Positions 15,063 to 24,413 of a stretch of 38,154 bases of DNA are shown in pieces. This DNA is from Candidatus Sabulitectum sp. (GTDB lineage: Bacteria > Fermentibacterota > Fermentibacteria > Fermentibacterales > JCC-6): NCBI GenBank assembly GCA_023139045.1, contig JAGLOJ010000090.1:1-38154 (forward strand), written 5' to 3'. Numbering within the stretch: position 1 is the first letter of the stretch; each line of letters opens with the position of its first letter. Below the pieces are notes generated by a model. The model searched no databases, was not told the DNA's origin, and saw only the letters and a program-made list of their open reading frames with translations. The position numbers were made by a program, and so were the translations under genes.

Positions 15063-15491
15063 ATGCCTGATTTTTCGCTTGAACAATCGAGTTTTATCCT
15101 TAACGGCCACACGGTTGTTGGTTGGAGTGATGACGCTGACGCCTTGAGTTTGCCAAACATTGACCTGGCAAATGTCACACGCGGGGCTGGTGGTGGTATG
15201 GTTTCAACTAGCACTGGTGAGAAGGGTGGCCCTGTCATCTTAAAGCTGTTGCCCAACAGCCCATCCACCATATTCTTCATGAACGCCTTGGCCGCACAGC
15301 TAAAAGGCGCATCTGTAAAATGGGCCGGGGTGTACCGGGATCCGCAAAACGGTGTTACTGTCCTGGTATCTGGAGGTGTGTTGACTAATGGCCCGCTCGG
15401 GCAGACCATGGGCAAAGGTGAAACCGCAAACCGTGAATTCACCTTTGAGTTTGAGCAGGTAACGCCTGATTATCTGGCCGCTAATTTTTAA
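15063..15491 (+). CDS. tail tube protein (DUF3277 family)
   Basis: AGGAGG precedes ATG 15063. The 142-residue sequence (MPDFSLEQSSFILNGHTVVG, LPNIDLANVTRGAGGGMVST, NREFTFEFEQVTPDYLAANF) matches DUF3277, the tube partner of DUF3383 sheaths. It polymerises into the inner tail tube under the sheath. Confidence 0.87.
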   Translation: MPDFSLEQSSFILNGHTVVGWSDDADALSLPNIDLANVTRGAGGGMVSTSTGEKGGPVILKLLPNSPSTIFFMNALAAQLKGASVKWAGVYRDPQNGVTVLVSGGVLTNGPLGQTMGKGETANREFTFEFEQVTPDYLAANF

Positions 15492-15511
15492 TAGAAATGG
15501 AGTGACATTAT

Positions 15512-16012
15512 ATGTCTGATCAAGCTCAAGCCATGGCTGGAAAGGTTAAGTCATGGCTACTCAAAACAAAACTCAGCAGCCCTAAATTCAAAATCAAGGG
15601 AACCGAGTTTGTCATTTCAAAGATCCCCCCGATGCAATCTTTTGATGTGGCAGAGTTTATTAGGTTCAATCTGGCAAAGTCGGCAGACTCATTCAGCATC
15701 GACGATAAGAGCAGCGAGACAGATAACGCCATCCTGTTTTTCAAAGCAGTTCTTGGCCTTGATCCGGCGGTTGTTGCCCATATTCGTGAGGAGCTGTTCG
15801 CATATATCGAATTCACCGGGTCAGGTGTTGAAAAGGGTTACATGCCTTTGGCCGGTGCTGAAGATATGGCTTTCCAAAACTTTGAGGTTGTCCATGTTTA
15901 CGAGGTGATTGGGAGGGCCTTGTTTATAAATTTTTTCGGGTCTTTTGCCGGGATCGCGTCAGCTTTCCCCGGCGCGGAAAGTTTTATAAAGTCGCACTTA
16001 CCGAAAACATAG
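15512..16012 (+). CDS. tail assembly chaperone, short (G-like) form
   Basis: This 166-residue protein lies between tube and tape measure, the universal position of the tail assembly chaperone. It begins MSDQAQAMAGKVKSWLLKTK and has FKIKGTEFVISKIPPMQSFD in the first third. A -1 ribosomal frameshift near 15928-15937 would extend it into the overlapping frame to 16173. Chaperones of this kind wrap the tape measure protein before tube polymerisation. Confidence 0.8.
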   Translation: MSDQAQAMAGKVKSWLLKTKLSSPKFKIKGTEFVISKIPPMQSFDVAEFIRFNLAKSADSFSIDDKSSETDNAILFFKAVLGLDPAVVAHIREELFAYIEFTGSGVEKGYMPLAGAEDMAFQNFEVVHVYEVIGRALFINFFGSFAGIASAFPGAESFIKSHLPKT

Positions 16013-16173
16013 CGCCGATATTTTCAGGGCCGTTGCTGGCCGGTATGGTAAAATACTCTGATCTGATCAAACCAGGCATTGGCCTTGATGATATCTACGA
16101 TATGAACGAGATTCTTATTGTTAAAAACGAGAATGAATACCGTTCAAGCGTTGCGAACAGGGAAACTAAATAA
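15512..16173 (+). CDS. tail assembly chaperone, -1 frameshift (GT-like) form
   Basis: The -1 frame stays open from upstream of the slippery run to TAA 16171-16173. It reads FYKVALTENIAPIFSGPLLA, then GMVKYSDLIKPGIGLDDIYD and ends SSVANRETK. This segment has no start codon or ribosome-binding site of its own and ends exactly at the tape measure ATG, as T-like extensions do. The shift point is inferred, not observed; a later slip near 15985-15991 is an alternative. Confidence 0.65.
15928..15937 (+). promoter_or_regulatory. probable -1 frameshift slippery sequence
   Basis: AAATTTTTTC contains two in-phase heptamers of the X-XXY-YYZ type: A-AAT-TTT at 15928-15934 and T-TTT-TTC at 15931-15937. 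Both are read in the chaperone frame, and both allow both tRNAs to re-pair after slipping back one base. Confidence 0.55.
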
Positions 16174-17582
16174 TGGCCACCATTTTAGACACGCTAATTA
16201 CAAGACTTGGATTTGAAACCGACAAGTCTGGTCTGAAAGAAGCCGATAAAGGTCTTGGAGACTTTAAAGCCTCTGCCATTAAGATTGCTGCCAGTGTTGG
16301 CGCAATCTTGGGCGGGGGCTTATTTCTTAATGCCATTGCTAATGCCGCCGATGAGACTCTTAAATGGGCTGATGCAAACGGGATCGCCGTTGAGTCAATA
16401 GGGGAACTTGAATTTGCTGTTCAGCGTCAGGGTGGCAGTGTTGATGGCTTGCGTTCTTCGCTTGCCAATCTGAACAAATCGATAGGTGAAGTTGAGAGGG
16501 GAACCGGTCGGGCAAAGCTGGCTTTTGAAGATTACGACATAACAATCAAAAAAGCCAATGGCGATACCAAGACAGCGGATGAACTTCTTGTCGATCTCAA
16601 TAAAAAATTTGGGGATTTATCCAGGGCCAAGCAGTCAGACCTCGCGGCAAAACTCGGCATTGATAAAGGGACAATCAGGCTATTACAGACCGCCCCGGAC
16701 GAATTGGAGAGATTAACCTCTCAAGCTAAAGCACTGGGCGTTTTGTCTCGTAAGGATGCCGAAGCCGCCGCCAAATTTAATGATGGCCTGACCAACATGG
16801 CCCAGGTGATCAATGCAATTAAATTTGAGATTGGCGGTTTTGTATTTGAACCGATTTCAAAGTTTTTTAAGGCCTTAGCTGAAGGGATTGCATTTATTAA
16901 GCAGCACAAAGTTTTGACTCTTTCTTTTATAGGTATCCTTGGTCTTCTCGCCGCCGCGTATAATGCCGCAGCAATAAAGGCCGGCATCTTGTGGCTCATA
17001 TCATTGGGGCCGATTGCATTAGTAATAGCCGGAATTACTGCATTAGTCGCAGCCATAGCAATTGTCACTGAGGACTTCGTGGCGTTTTTCAAAGGGCAAA
17101 GCTCTTTCATTGGCGATTTGGTTGAAAAATGGCCATTGCTCGGAGATGTAATATTTGCCGTGCGCGATGCCGCAGTCTTTTTATTTGACAAGACTGTTGC
17201 CGGGTTCAAAATCTGGTGGGATTGGCTGGGGACAATTGGCCAAGCGATGATCGATTTCGTTATTGATCCGATAGAAACAGCCATGAAAGCGTTTAATAAA
17301 TTTTCTGGACTTTTCAAAAAAGCTCGGGGGTTTTTTGGCGGCATAGGGGGCGTATCTTTAAACCAAGAGCTTGGCATTGCAGGGGCTGGTGGCGGCATGG
17401 TAAGTCCCTCGATAATATCTGGCGGCACAAGTACCAAAATAACAAAGAGTCTGTCAGTAGGCGCTATCACCGTTGATGCCAGGGGTGGAGATGCAAAAGA
17501 AATCGCCCAGAATGTTGGCGCGGCCATGTCTGAACAATTCAAAAACACCGTTGAAGATTTTGACAGCCCGGTTGAAAAATAA
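16173..17582 (+). CDS. tail tape measure protein
   Basis: The 469-residue protein starts MATILDTLITRLGFETDKSG with repeated helical segments and a Gly/Ala-rich stretch early (SVGAILGGGLFLNAIANAA). Two long hydrophobic segments follow at about residues 245-295 (VLTLSFIGILGLLAAAYNAA and SLGPIALVIAGITALVAAIA), as in tape measures that insert into the host membrane. Tail length scales with this protein, so the tail should be short for a myovirus. It follows the chaperone directly. Confidence 0.9.
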   Translation: MATILDTLITRLGFETDKSGLKEADKGLGDFKASAIKIAASVGAILGGGLFLNAIANAADETLKWADANGIAVESIGELEFAVQRQGGSVDGLRSSLANLNKSIGEVERGTGRAKLAFEDYDITIKKANGDTKTADELLVDLNKKFGDLSRAKQSDLAAKLGIDKGTIRLLQTAPDELERLTSQAKALGVLSRKDAEAAAKFNDGLTNMAQVINAIKFEIGGFVFEPISKFFKALAEGIAFIKQHKVLTLSFIGILGLLAAAYNAAAIKAGILWLISLGPIALVIAGITALVAAIAIVTEDFVAFFKGQSSFIGDLVEKWPLLGDVIFAVRDAAVFLFDKTVAGFKIWWDWLGTIGQAMIDFVIDPIETAMKAFNKFSGLFKKARGFFGGIGGVSLNQELGIAGAGGGMVSPSIISGGTSTKITKSLSVGAITVDARGGDAKEIAQNVGAAMSEQFKNTVEDFDSPVEK

Positions 17583-18190
17583 TGACTGCATTAGTTGACA
17601 TAATATCACAGGCAAATATCGGGATATTCTCATCCAGTCCGACAGACATTGACGCAATAACCGGAGTTGTTGATTTATATTATGACGAATCTCACAGTGT
17701 CGCGGTAACTAAAACAAAATTCCAAGTAGAAGACGGATCGAGTCGGACGGACAATGCAGTTGTTGAGCCACAGCAATTGGTTCTCAAAGGCATAGTTTCA
17801 GACCTACAGGGTTTTTTGGGTGGCATTGTGAATGTGGCTGACCAGTCGAGAGGAAAAGAAGCGTGGGGGCGTATATTGGCCCTCAAAAACTCGCTTGAGC
17901 TTGTCACGGTAGTAACCACCCTTGGCGTTTATGGAAATATGATGGTTGTCGGTGCTGATGCAGTAGCCAATTCCGACACAGGTAATTCATTGTCGTTCAC
18001 GATTAACCTGGAAGAAACCCTGATAGTCGAAACCGAAACCGTTCAGCTTGCCCCTGTTAAATTATCCGGGCCTGCAGACACGAAGGGCAGCGATGCGGAA
18101 GGAGGACTCAAGCAATCGGAAGAGGCAACCGCCGAAGTTAAAACAGTCCTTCAAGAAATAGCGTCAGGTATTGGGGGAATATTTAATTAA
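17582..18190 (+). CDS. baseplate/distal tail protein
   Basis: Located straight after the tape measure, where the distal tail or hub-initiating protein is encoded. MTALVDIISQANIGIFSSSP opens a beta-rich domain with VEPQQLVLKGIVSDLQGFLG and SNSLSFTINLEETLIVETE-like strands. The C-terminus is a polar tail. Role is inferred from position and from similarity to Dit-type N-terminal domains. Confidence 0.55.
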   Translation: MTALVDIISQANIGIFSSSPTDIDAITGVVDLYYDESHSVAVTKTKFQVEDGSSRTDNAVVEPQQLVLKGIVSDLQGFLGGIVNVADQSRGKEAWGRILALKNSLELVTVVTTLGVYGNMMVVGADAVANSDTGNSLSFTINLEETLIVETETVQLAPVKLSGPADTKGSDAEGGLKQSEEATAEVKTVLQEIASGIGGIFN

Positions 18191-18528
18191 TGCAAACCAT
18201 CCCTTTGACAAATGATTTCAGTCAAAAACTAACCACAGTCCTCGGAGGTGTCTCGGTTGATATCAGAGTATGGTATCAGGATATCGGTGAAGGCTGGTTT
18301 ATTTCAATGGAGTTCACCGCCGGCGCCGGAATAGTTTCTGGCCATCGAATAAACACGGCATCGCCAATAACCATAAGCTATCTGACTGATTTTATCGGGG
18401 AAGTAATCTGCCTTCCGACAACTGAGAATAACACCGAGCCCGGAAAAGACGCGCCGTGGGGCAACACTCACCGACTGGTTTATATGACAGAAGAAGAAGC
18501 AATCGAGGCTGGTCTTGCGGATATTTAA
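18190..18528 (+). CDS. baseplate plug protein (DUF6983-like)
   Basis: The 112-residue protein reads MQTIPLTNDFSQKLTTVLGG, VDIRVWYQDIGEGWFISMEF and the terminal HRLVYMTEEEAIEAG. This is the compact beta fold of phage baseplate plugs that close the hub. It lies between the distal tail and hub genes. Confidence 0.7.
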   Translation: MQTIPLTNDFSQKLTTVLGGVSVDIRVWYQDIGEGWFISMEFTAGAGIVSGHRINTASPITISYLTDFIGEVICLPTTENNTEPGKDAPWGNTHRLVYMTEEEAIEAGLADI

Positions 18529-19315
18529 GCGGATAATCAGGATTGTAGTCGGCCAGGAAGATGGCACGGCGCTGGCCATTGAAAAGCTCTTCATGGAGAT
18601 TGAAGTTAAAAAGTTCCTGTCTGGCAAACCAAATGAAGGATTTGGGCGCATTTACAATCTGTCAGAAACGTCCGAGAACCAGATCAGGGAGAAGGGGATC
18701 AGGATACGGATATTCGCCGGATATGATGGCCAGCCAGTTTTATTGCATGACGGAGATATCAGGCGGGTCGACCGGGACGGATTTGGAAAACTCAACAGGA
18801 TAACCACAATCAATATCGGCGGGAACGTGGCCAAGTTGTCCAGCGCTTTTTTCAATAAATCATATTCAGGCCAGGTGGCAGTCAAACAAATTGTTGCCGA
18901 TGCTGTCCCATCCTTTGGCATAGACGCTATTAATATTGATCAGATACCAGACAACGCTTTCCTTTATGATTATTCATTCACCGGCAAAACAGGTGACTTG
19001 CTTGACGAGATTTTAAACCCTATTGATGTGCAATGGTTTGAGAATGACAATTTCATTAACTTCTCGTTGAAAGGATCTGCCCTGGAATCAGTCGTGGTGT
19101 TAAGCAAAAATACCGGGTTGATTGGATCACCATCGGTTACAGAAAAGGGTATTAAGTTCAAGTCGGCGCTCAATGGTAGAATAACAGTAACCAATCGTGT
19201 TAAAATAGAATCTCAAGCCGCCACAGGTGTTTACAAGGTTGGCGATATTGCCCATACCGGAGATAATCGGGCCGGTAAGTTTGAAACTAATGGGATAGGT
19301 TTAGAAATTGGCTGA
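18515..19315 (+). CDS. baseplate hub protein (gp27/gpD-like)
   Basis: TTG 18515 follows ATCGAGG by seven bases and overlaps the plug gene. The 266-residue protein has FMEIEVKKFLSGKPNEGFGR, YNLSETSENQIREKGIRIRI, YDGQPVLLHDGDIRRVDRDG and later LLDEILNPIDVQWFENDNFI. This is the arrangement of hub proteins that carry the spike in contractile tails. Confidence 0.7.
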   Translation: MRIFKRIIRIVVGQEDGTALAIEKLFMEIEVKKFLSGKPNEGFGRIYNLSETSENQIREKGIRIRIFAGYDGQPVLLHDGDIRRVDRDGFGKLNRITTINIGGNVAKLSSAFFNKSYSGQVAVKQIVADAVPSFGIDAINIDQIPDNAFLYDYSFTGKTGDLLDEILNPIDVQWFENDNFINFSLKGSALESVVVLSKNTGLIGSPSVTEKGIKFKSALNGRITVTNRVKIESQAATGVYKVGDIAHTGDNRAGKFETNGIGLEIG

Positions 19316-20018
19316 GAAAGATCCAGAAAAAGAATACGATAATCTTACCGACACGATAAAGTTTGCATTCCAATCGATGTTGGAGAAGATGTGGGTTTAT
19401 ATTCCTGGCATAATTGAATCTTACGATCAGGCAACCAAGCGTTGCACTGTACGGCCAGCAATAAATATTAAACTGAAAGACGGGGGAACTGTCGCCCCTG
19501 CGGCCATAAAAAATGTCCCTGTTATGTGGCCGTCCGGCGGCGGATTCACGATATTATCACCACTGCCAACCGGTTCACCTGTTGAGATACTTTTCTCACA
19601 ACGTGGAATTACGCAATTCAAAGAATCGTTTTCTCAGGCTGACCCGGGGAATGGGGTGTTCGCCAAAGAGGACGCTATTGTCCGGGCCGGGTTTGGTGCA
19701 AAAAGCGTGACCCCTGCTACGGCTGATGGCATGGCGATGCAGAGTGAGGACGGAAATAACTATTTGTATATTGAAAATGGTATTGTCAAAGTGGCTTCTA
19801 CCACCAAGATAATAAATGAAGCACCTGAAATTGAGTTCAACGCATCAACAAAAATAGCATTCAATACTCCGCTATTTGATCTATCTGCCGACATGGAGAT
19901 AGGTGGCAACATATCCGGGCCAACCGTATTTGGTGGTGAAGATAGCGACACCCATGGCCATGAACAGGGAACAGATTCAGATGGCGATACTCAACAAAAA
20001 ACAAATGGGCCAAGCTGA
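19308..20018 (+). CDS. baseplate spike protein (gpV/gp138-like)
   Basis: A TTG start overlaps the hub stop; no upstream ATG exists. The OB-fold-like N-terminal part contains YIPGIIESYDQATKRCTVRP and PVMWPSGGGFTILSPLPTGS, found in gpV and Gp138-type membrane-piercing spikes. The C-terminal region repeats short beta segments, then a His/Asp-rich apex (SDTHGHEQGTDSDGD) that could bind metal, as in P2 gpV. It punctures the outer membrane at the tail tip. Confidence 0.8.
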   Translation: MAEKDPEKEYDNLTDTIKFAFQSMLEKMWVYIPGIIESYDQATKRCTVRPAINIKLKDGGTVAPAAIKNVPVMWPSGGGFTILSPLPTGSPVEILFSQRGITQFKESFSQADPGNGVFAKEDAIVRAGFGAKSVTPATADGMAMQSEDGNNYLYIENGIVKVASTTKIINEAPEIEFNASTKIAFNTPLFDLSADMEIGGNISGPTVFGGEDSDTHGHEQGTDSDGDTQQKTNGPS

Positions 20019-20365
20019 TGCGGACATTATTTTTTGAAGATAGCGAGTTTAAACTGAGCTCAACTGGGAATTTTGTTATAATAAATGGCAAAGAAGGATT
20101 AGCTGAGAGGCTTGACCAGCGGTTAAAACTGTTCCGGGGTAAATATTTCATGGATATAACGAAAGGTGTGCCATATCTCGAGGATATTTTGATCAAGCCT
20201 ATCGACCCCGGCCTGGCCGCTTCAATCTTAAATGCAGAAATATTAAAAGAACCTGATGTGATCGGTATTGGTGCGGTGTCAACAGACCTTGAAGGAGACA
20301 CCAGGATTTTTAAATATAGCGCAACAGTTAAAAGCGTCTTTGGTGATGTGGAGGTCAGTTTGTAA
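20018..20365 (+). CDS. baseplate wedge protein (gp25/gpW-like)
   Basis: The 115-residue protein overlaps its neighbour by one base. LAERLDQRLKLFRGKYFMDI followed by TKGVPYLEDILIK is the GpW/gp25 signature, and the C-terminal SATVKSVFGDVEVSL strand pair fits. It initiates wedge-hub attachment and sheath polymerisation. Confidence 0.83.
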   Translation: MRTLFFEDSEFKLSSTGNFVIINGKEGLAERLDQRLKLFRGKYFMDITKGVPYLEDILIKPIDPGLAASILNAEILKEPDVIGIGAVSTDLEGDTRIFKYSATVKSVFGDVEVSL

Positions 20366-21558
20366 TGGCTCAAATAACCGATGCAGGGATAATTCCTAAA
20401 ACACTATCAGAATATCAATCCACCTTGAGAGTGGCTTTCCTTTCTGTATTTGGTGAAGATATTGACGTTGATCCTAAATCACCACAGGGGCAATGGATTG
20501 ACAATATCGCTTTAGGTATGTCTCAATCTGATGATGTCATTGTCTCGGTTGCTGGTGCTGCTAATATTTTCAGAGCATTCAAGGCCCAGCTTGAAGGATT
20601 GGGCGCATTACTTGGTATCCCTAAAAATAAAGCAGAGGCCACCATTGTTACGGGAACCATAGGCGGTACTCCGGGGGCAACCATAACCGCAGGCAGTCGG
20701 GCCAGAAGTAATGCCGGTGATCTGTATGCGCTTAAAACTGATGCCTTGATTGGTGTGGGCGGGACTGTTGACGCTACTTTCGAGGCAACGGTCACCGGGC
20801 CGATACAATTGCTGGCTGGTGAATTGACAAGCGTTGTTGATGTCGTTCCTGGTTGGGAGACCATCACAAATGCGGCTGATGGAGTTACCGGGCGGGACAT
20901 TGAGTCAGATGTTGAATACCGTAACCGGTATTTCAGAGAGTTATTCAGAAACGCCCTGTCAGTCCTTGATTCGATTGTTGCACAGGTGTCATCCCAAGAT
21001 AATGTGACTGAGGTTATCGGTGAAGAAAATGACACCGGGTCACCGCTTGTTATCCAAAATATCACCGTTGATCCTCATTCGATCGCAATTGTGGTTGATG
21101 GTGGGCTTGATATCGACATCAAGGATGCTATAAGATTAAAGAAAACCGGCGGCACTGCTACCACTGGAACAACTGTTGTTCCTGATCCGCCACATTCTGA
21201 TATCAATTTCTTTCGCGTGTCGTTCGTTAATCCAGAAGTAACCGTTACAACCACTGCTGGTGTAAATTTCCCGGCAGATGGTGTCGCTCTGATCAAACAA
21301 AGGACGTTTGATTATATCAATGGCGGATTTTTGGGATCTTCCGGGGAAGAGTTTTTTGAAATCGATGGGATGAGAATATCAGAAGACCTGCAAAAACATC
21401 GACTTTACACCCCTCTTAATTCTGTGCCAGGTCATGTTGTTTCTGGATTAACACTGGAAGACAAGGCAAGTCCCGGAGATGTAGCAATTCTAGTGGCTGA
21501 TCTTGACGAGAAAATCAAGTTTTTATCAATTGACGATATTAACGTGGTGCTGTTGTGA
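20365..21558 (+). CDS. baseplate assembly protein J
   Basis: This 397-residue protein matches the baseplate J (T4 gp6-like) family. It has DIDVDPKSPQGQWIDNIALG early, a TGTIGGTPGATITAGSRARS core, GWETITNAADGVTGRDIESD, and a domain rich in VDPHSIAIVVDGG-like strands. It joins wedges around the hub. The stop overlaps the next GTG start. Confidence 0.9.
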   Translation: MAQITDAGIIPKTLSEYQSTLRVAFLSVFGEDIDVDPKSPQGQWIDNIALGMSQSDDVIVSVAGAANIFRAFKAQLEGLGALLGIPKNKAEATIVTGTIGGTPGATITAGSRARSNAGDLYALKTDALIGVGGTVDATFEATVTGPIQLLAGELTSVVDVVPGWETITNAADGVTGRDIESDVEYRNRYFRELFRNALSVLDSIVAQVSSQDNVTEVIGEENDTGSPLVIQNITVDPHSIAIVVDGGLDIDIKDAIRLKKTGGTATTGTTVVPDPPHSDINFFRVSFVNPEVTVTTTAGVNFPADGVALIKQRTFDYINGGFLGSSGEEFFEIDGMRISEDLQKHRLYTPLNSVPGHVVSGLTLEDKASPGDVAILVADLDEKIKFLSIDDINVVLL

Positions 21559-22277
21559 CAGATATAACCGGCAACGGGAATCTATTAGAGGGTAAACCTC
21601 GCCAGAGCATTACCCTACGCGACATCGTAGATGCAATCAATTCCATTATACAAACTGAATTGATTGACCCGGTTGACGATCTTGAACAACAATTATCGAT
21701 ATTAACAGCCGCCGGGATTTGGCTTGATTACATCGGCAAGAAAGTTGATTTCCCCCGGCCACAATTAACAGTCGATGATGTGATTTGGTTTGGCTTCGAT
21801 GACGCTGGGTTAGGGTTCGATCAAGCTCCTTTTATGCCTCCTGGGGTCGATACTGTTGGAATAGATGACGAGTCATACAGGGCTTTGTTAATTGTCCGGG
21901 GTGGACAATTACTCACAGACTGTTCTATACCATCGATGAATACTACCATTGATGGGGCATTTAGCACAGGACGTTACATAGATAACGGCAATATGACAAT
22001 TGATGTTATTATTGATAGTGACTTGAGCGATGCGGTCATAATTGCCATTGCCGGTTCTGGCATTATTACAAAACCAGCCGGAGTTCGGATAAACGAGACG
22101 TTCGTGTTAAATACTTCTGGTACATTTGGGTTTGATGGTAATGGAGTTGGGTTTGATCAAGGAACATTTGTAAGAACATGGGCAGAACTACTGGAAAGTA
22201 TCATTCAGCCTGTCTTTTTGACTGATGATGTTGGTGAAGTATTGACCGACGATGCCGGGAACTTTTTAATTACTTAG
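21555..22277 (+). CDS. baseplate/tail protein (DUF2612 family)
   Basis: GTG 21555 overlaps the preceding stop. The 240-residue protein has SIIQTELIDPVDDLEQQLSI and GIWLDYIGKKVDFPRP, typical of DUF2612 proteins that replace gpI in many Mu-like and environmental myophages. Two similar segments, FGFDDAGLGFDQAPF and FGFDGNGVGFDQGTF, lie about 115 residues apart and suggest an internal duplication. It links the wedge to fibres. Confidence 0.78.
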   Translation: MTDITGNGNLLEGKPRQSITLRDIVDAINSIIQTELIDPVDDLEQQLSILTAAGIWLDYIGKKVDFPRPQLTVDDVIWFGFDDAGLGFDQAPFMPPGVDTVGIDDESYRALLIVRGGQLLTDCSIPSMNTTIDGAFSTGRYIDNGNMTIDVIIDSDLSDAVIIAIAGSGIITKPAGVRINETFVLNTSGTFGFDGNGVGFDQGTFVRTWAELLESIIQPVFLTDDVGEVLTDDAGNFLIT

Positions 22278-22284
22278 GTGATTT

Positions 22285-23271
22285 ATGACAAACAGAACAT
22301 TTGCAGATTATGCAGCAAGCGGCGAGATTGAATTAATTATATTCAATCCAGATACAGATTCTCCAGCCCATGCGGAAGGTCAATTATCATACGATAAAAC
22401 CAGCAAAACCCATACATCACACAATGATATTCCAGACACAACGTTAAATATCGGCAAGGAACAACGCATGAGGGTTGTTAATTTATCCGGTGCCGATATC
22501 GCAAACGGTAAAGCTGTGCGGCATAACGGTGTCGATCCAATTACAGGGTTGCCAAAAATTGAGCTAGCCATTGCCAATTCATTAATTAATGCTCGTGTTC
22601 TTGGCGTTGCTACCCATTTGATAGAAAACGGTGATGAGGGCGAGTTATCAACTTTCGGGAGGGCAAGCGACCTTGACACCAGTTCGATTCCTGCCGGAGT
22701 ACCTTTGTATTTGAGTGACGTTGACCCGGGTGACTATGTAGACACGCCGCCATCAATAATTACTCAAATTGGCGGGCTTCTTGTATCAGATGCGGTTGAC
22801 GGGGTTCTTTTTGTTAAAATTGCAAATATAATTGCACTACCGGCTTTATTCGGCATTCTAGAGGACATACCTGATGTTTATAATCTAACAACTTCATATC
22901 AGAGTTTGGTAAATTATCAGGTTGAAGATTCTGTTTTACTCAATACTGATAAATTAAATGGAATAATCGAAGCCCCAAACAACGGTCAATACAGGATAAC
23001 TGGCAATATCTTTATGACTGTCCCAACAGCGATTGCCACAAGAACAGTTACACTTCAAGTTTGGGATGATACCAACTCAGTTGAATTAAGAGCTTATGCA
23101 ATTACAATCCCTCGAGATACAACTGAGGTCAGTCGGTCAATGGCTTTGCCGGTAGCTGTTTTGGGAGCAATTCCGATTGATATCATTTTGCGAATCAAGG
23201 CCGATGTTGCTATCACAGGCGTGGTTTTTGATTCTATTATTTATGACATAGAGTCAATAAGCATATTGTAA
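22285..23271 (+). CDS. tail fibre / appendage protein (328 aa)
   Basis: AGGTGA precedes ATG 22285. The middle (HAEGQLSYDKTSKTHTSHND, RVVNLSGADIANGKAVRHNG) is a beta-strand module seen in phage fibre attachment regions. The C-terminal half (NIFMTVPTAIATRTVTLQVW, VFDSIIYDIESISIL) looks like a receptor-binding or capping beta sandwich. First fibre gene after the baseplate. Confidence 0.65.
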   Translation: MTNRTFADYAASGEIELIIFNPDTDSPAHAEGQLSYDKTSKTHTSHNDIPDTTLNIGKEQRMRVVNLSGADIANGKAVRHNGVDPITGLPKIELAIANSLINARVLGVATHLIENGDEGELSTFGRASDLDTSSIPAGVPLYLSDVDPGDYVDTPPSIITQIGGLLVSDAVDGVLFVKIANIIALPALFGILEDIPDVYNLTTSYQSLVNYQVEDSVLLNTDKLNGIIEAPNNGQYRITGNIFMTVPTAIATRTVTLQVWDDTNSVELRAYAITIPRDTTEVSRSMALPVAVLGAIPIDIILRIKADVAITGVVFDSIIYDIESISIL

Positions 23272-23290
23272 AAAATAACGAGGTAACCAC

Positions 23291-24400
23291 ATGGCAAGAG
23301 ATACAGATGGAATAATCCAGGAAAAATTTGCAGCGTCAGGTGATGTCGGGCTCGGTGATCTGGTTATTGACGATGGCTGGCCGATAGCATATTCAACCCC
23401 AGGCGGGAAGAACCCACAACGCTTGCAATTTAATCAGTTGTATCGAAACCTTTTTGCGTTAGCCAAAGAGTTGAATCAGAAAGGGCCGTTCTTGGAATAT
23501 TCCGCCCTGATAACCTATGCAGAGGGTGCACGGGTAATTGTCTCTGGAAATATTATGAGGTCATTATCAGGCGGCAATCTCAATAATGACCCGGCCTCAA
23601 GTCCTACAAAATGGGCTCCGGCCCATAAGTCGGCCAAGATCCAGCCTGTCGATTCTTCCATTGCGGCAAACGCTTTGACGCTGACCATCAATCCAACCGA
23701 ACTGGATTTCAGATCAGAGACATTGGCAAGCGGCACGGTAAACAGCAGGATTTTGAATGCTGCAATTTCTTTGGTTATTTCCGCTGGTTCAACTTTAGGC
23801 ACTGTCAGCACTATCCAGAGCCGCATAGCTATTTTGGCAATTGATAACGCCGGCACTATTGAGCCTGCCGCTGTCAATTTAGCCGGCGGGAACAACCTTG
23901 ACGAAACAACTTTAATCACTACCGTTGCCGAAGGTGGGGCCGGGGTCGCCGACAGCGCCAATGTAATTTATTCTGAGACTGCTCGGGCGAATGTGCCATT
24001 CAGGGTTGTTGGGTATGTGGAGTCAACCCAGCCTGTTGCGGGTACATGGGATGCTACTCCAAGCACAATCCAAGGTTATGGAGGCCAGGCTATGGCGGCG
24101 ATGTCAAGCCTCGGGTATGGCCAGACTGTGCAAGATGTTTCAGGTAGTAGGACTGACGGAGTAACGTATTATAATACCACGGGCAAACCGATAAGAGTGG
24201 ACATTGCAATGCAAGTTCCAACTGCCGGTCCTTCCACAATACAGCTAACCATAGGTGGGGTTTCTTATTTCGGGACAGGATCAGCGGTTATAGATGTTGC
24301 CATGTATGTAACTGGGATCGTTCCTCCTGGGGGGAGTTACAGTGTAGATTTAATAGGTGGAACTGGAAGTTCTATCCAATCCTGGGTTGAATTAAGATAA
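23291..24400 (+). CDS. tail fibre protein (369 aa)
   Basis: ACGAGGTAAC precedes ATG 23291. The N-terminus (LGDLVIDDGWPIAYSTPGGK, NPQRLQFNQLYRNLFALAKE) is the attachment type often found in phage fibres. GPFLEYSALITYAEGARVIV SG resembles a carbohydrate-binding CBM5/12-like hook (YSALITYAEGARVI). The C-terminal half is repetitive beta. Host range probably depends on this and the later fibre genes. Confidence 0.68.
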   Translation: MARDTDGIIQEKFAASGDVGLGDLVIDDGWPIAYSTPGGKNPQRLQFNQLYRNLFALAKELNQKGPFLEYSALITYAEGARVIVSGNIMRSLSGGNLNNDPASSPTKWAPAHKSAKIQPVDSSIAANALTLTINPTELDFRSETLASGTVNSRILNAAISLVISAGSTLGTVSTIQSRIAILAIDNAGTIEPAAVNLAGGNNLDETTLITTVAEGGAGVADSANVIYSETARANVPFRVVGYVESTQPVAGTWDATPSTIQGYGGQAMAAMSSLGYGQTVQDVSGSRTDGVTYYNTTGKPIRVDIAMQVPTAGPSTIQLTIGGVSYFGTGSAVIDVAMYVTGIVPPGGSYSVDLIGGTGSSIQSWVELR

Positions 24401-24413
24401 TAGGAGACATGCA

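Noticed and set aside
16721-17548. Long minus-strand frame of 275 codons.
   Set aside because: It lies opposite the tape measure gene and has no ribosome-binding site; its composition mirrors the codons of the real gene.
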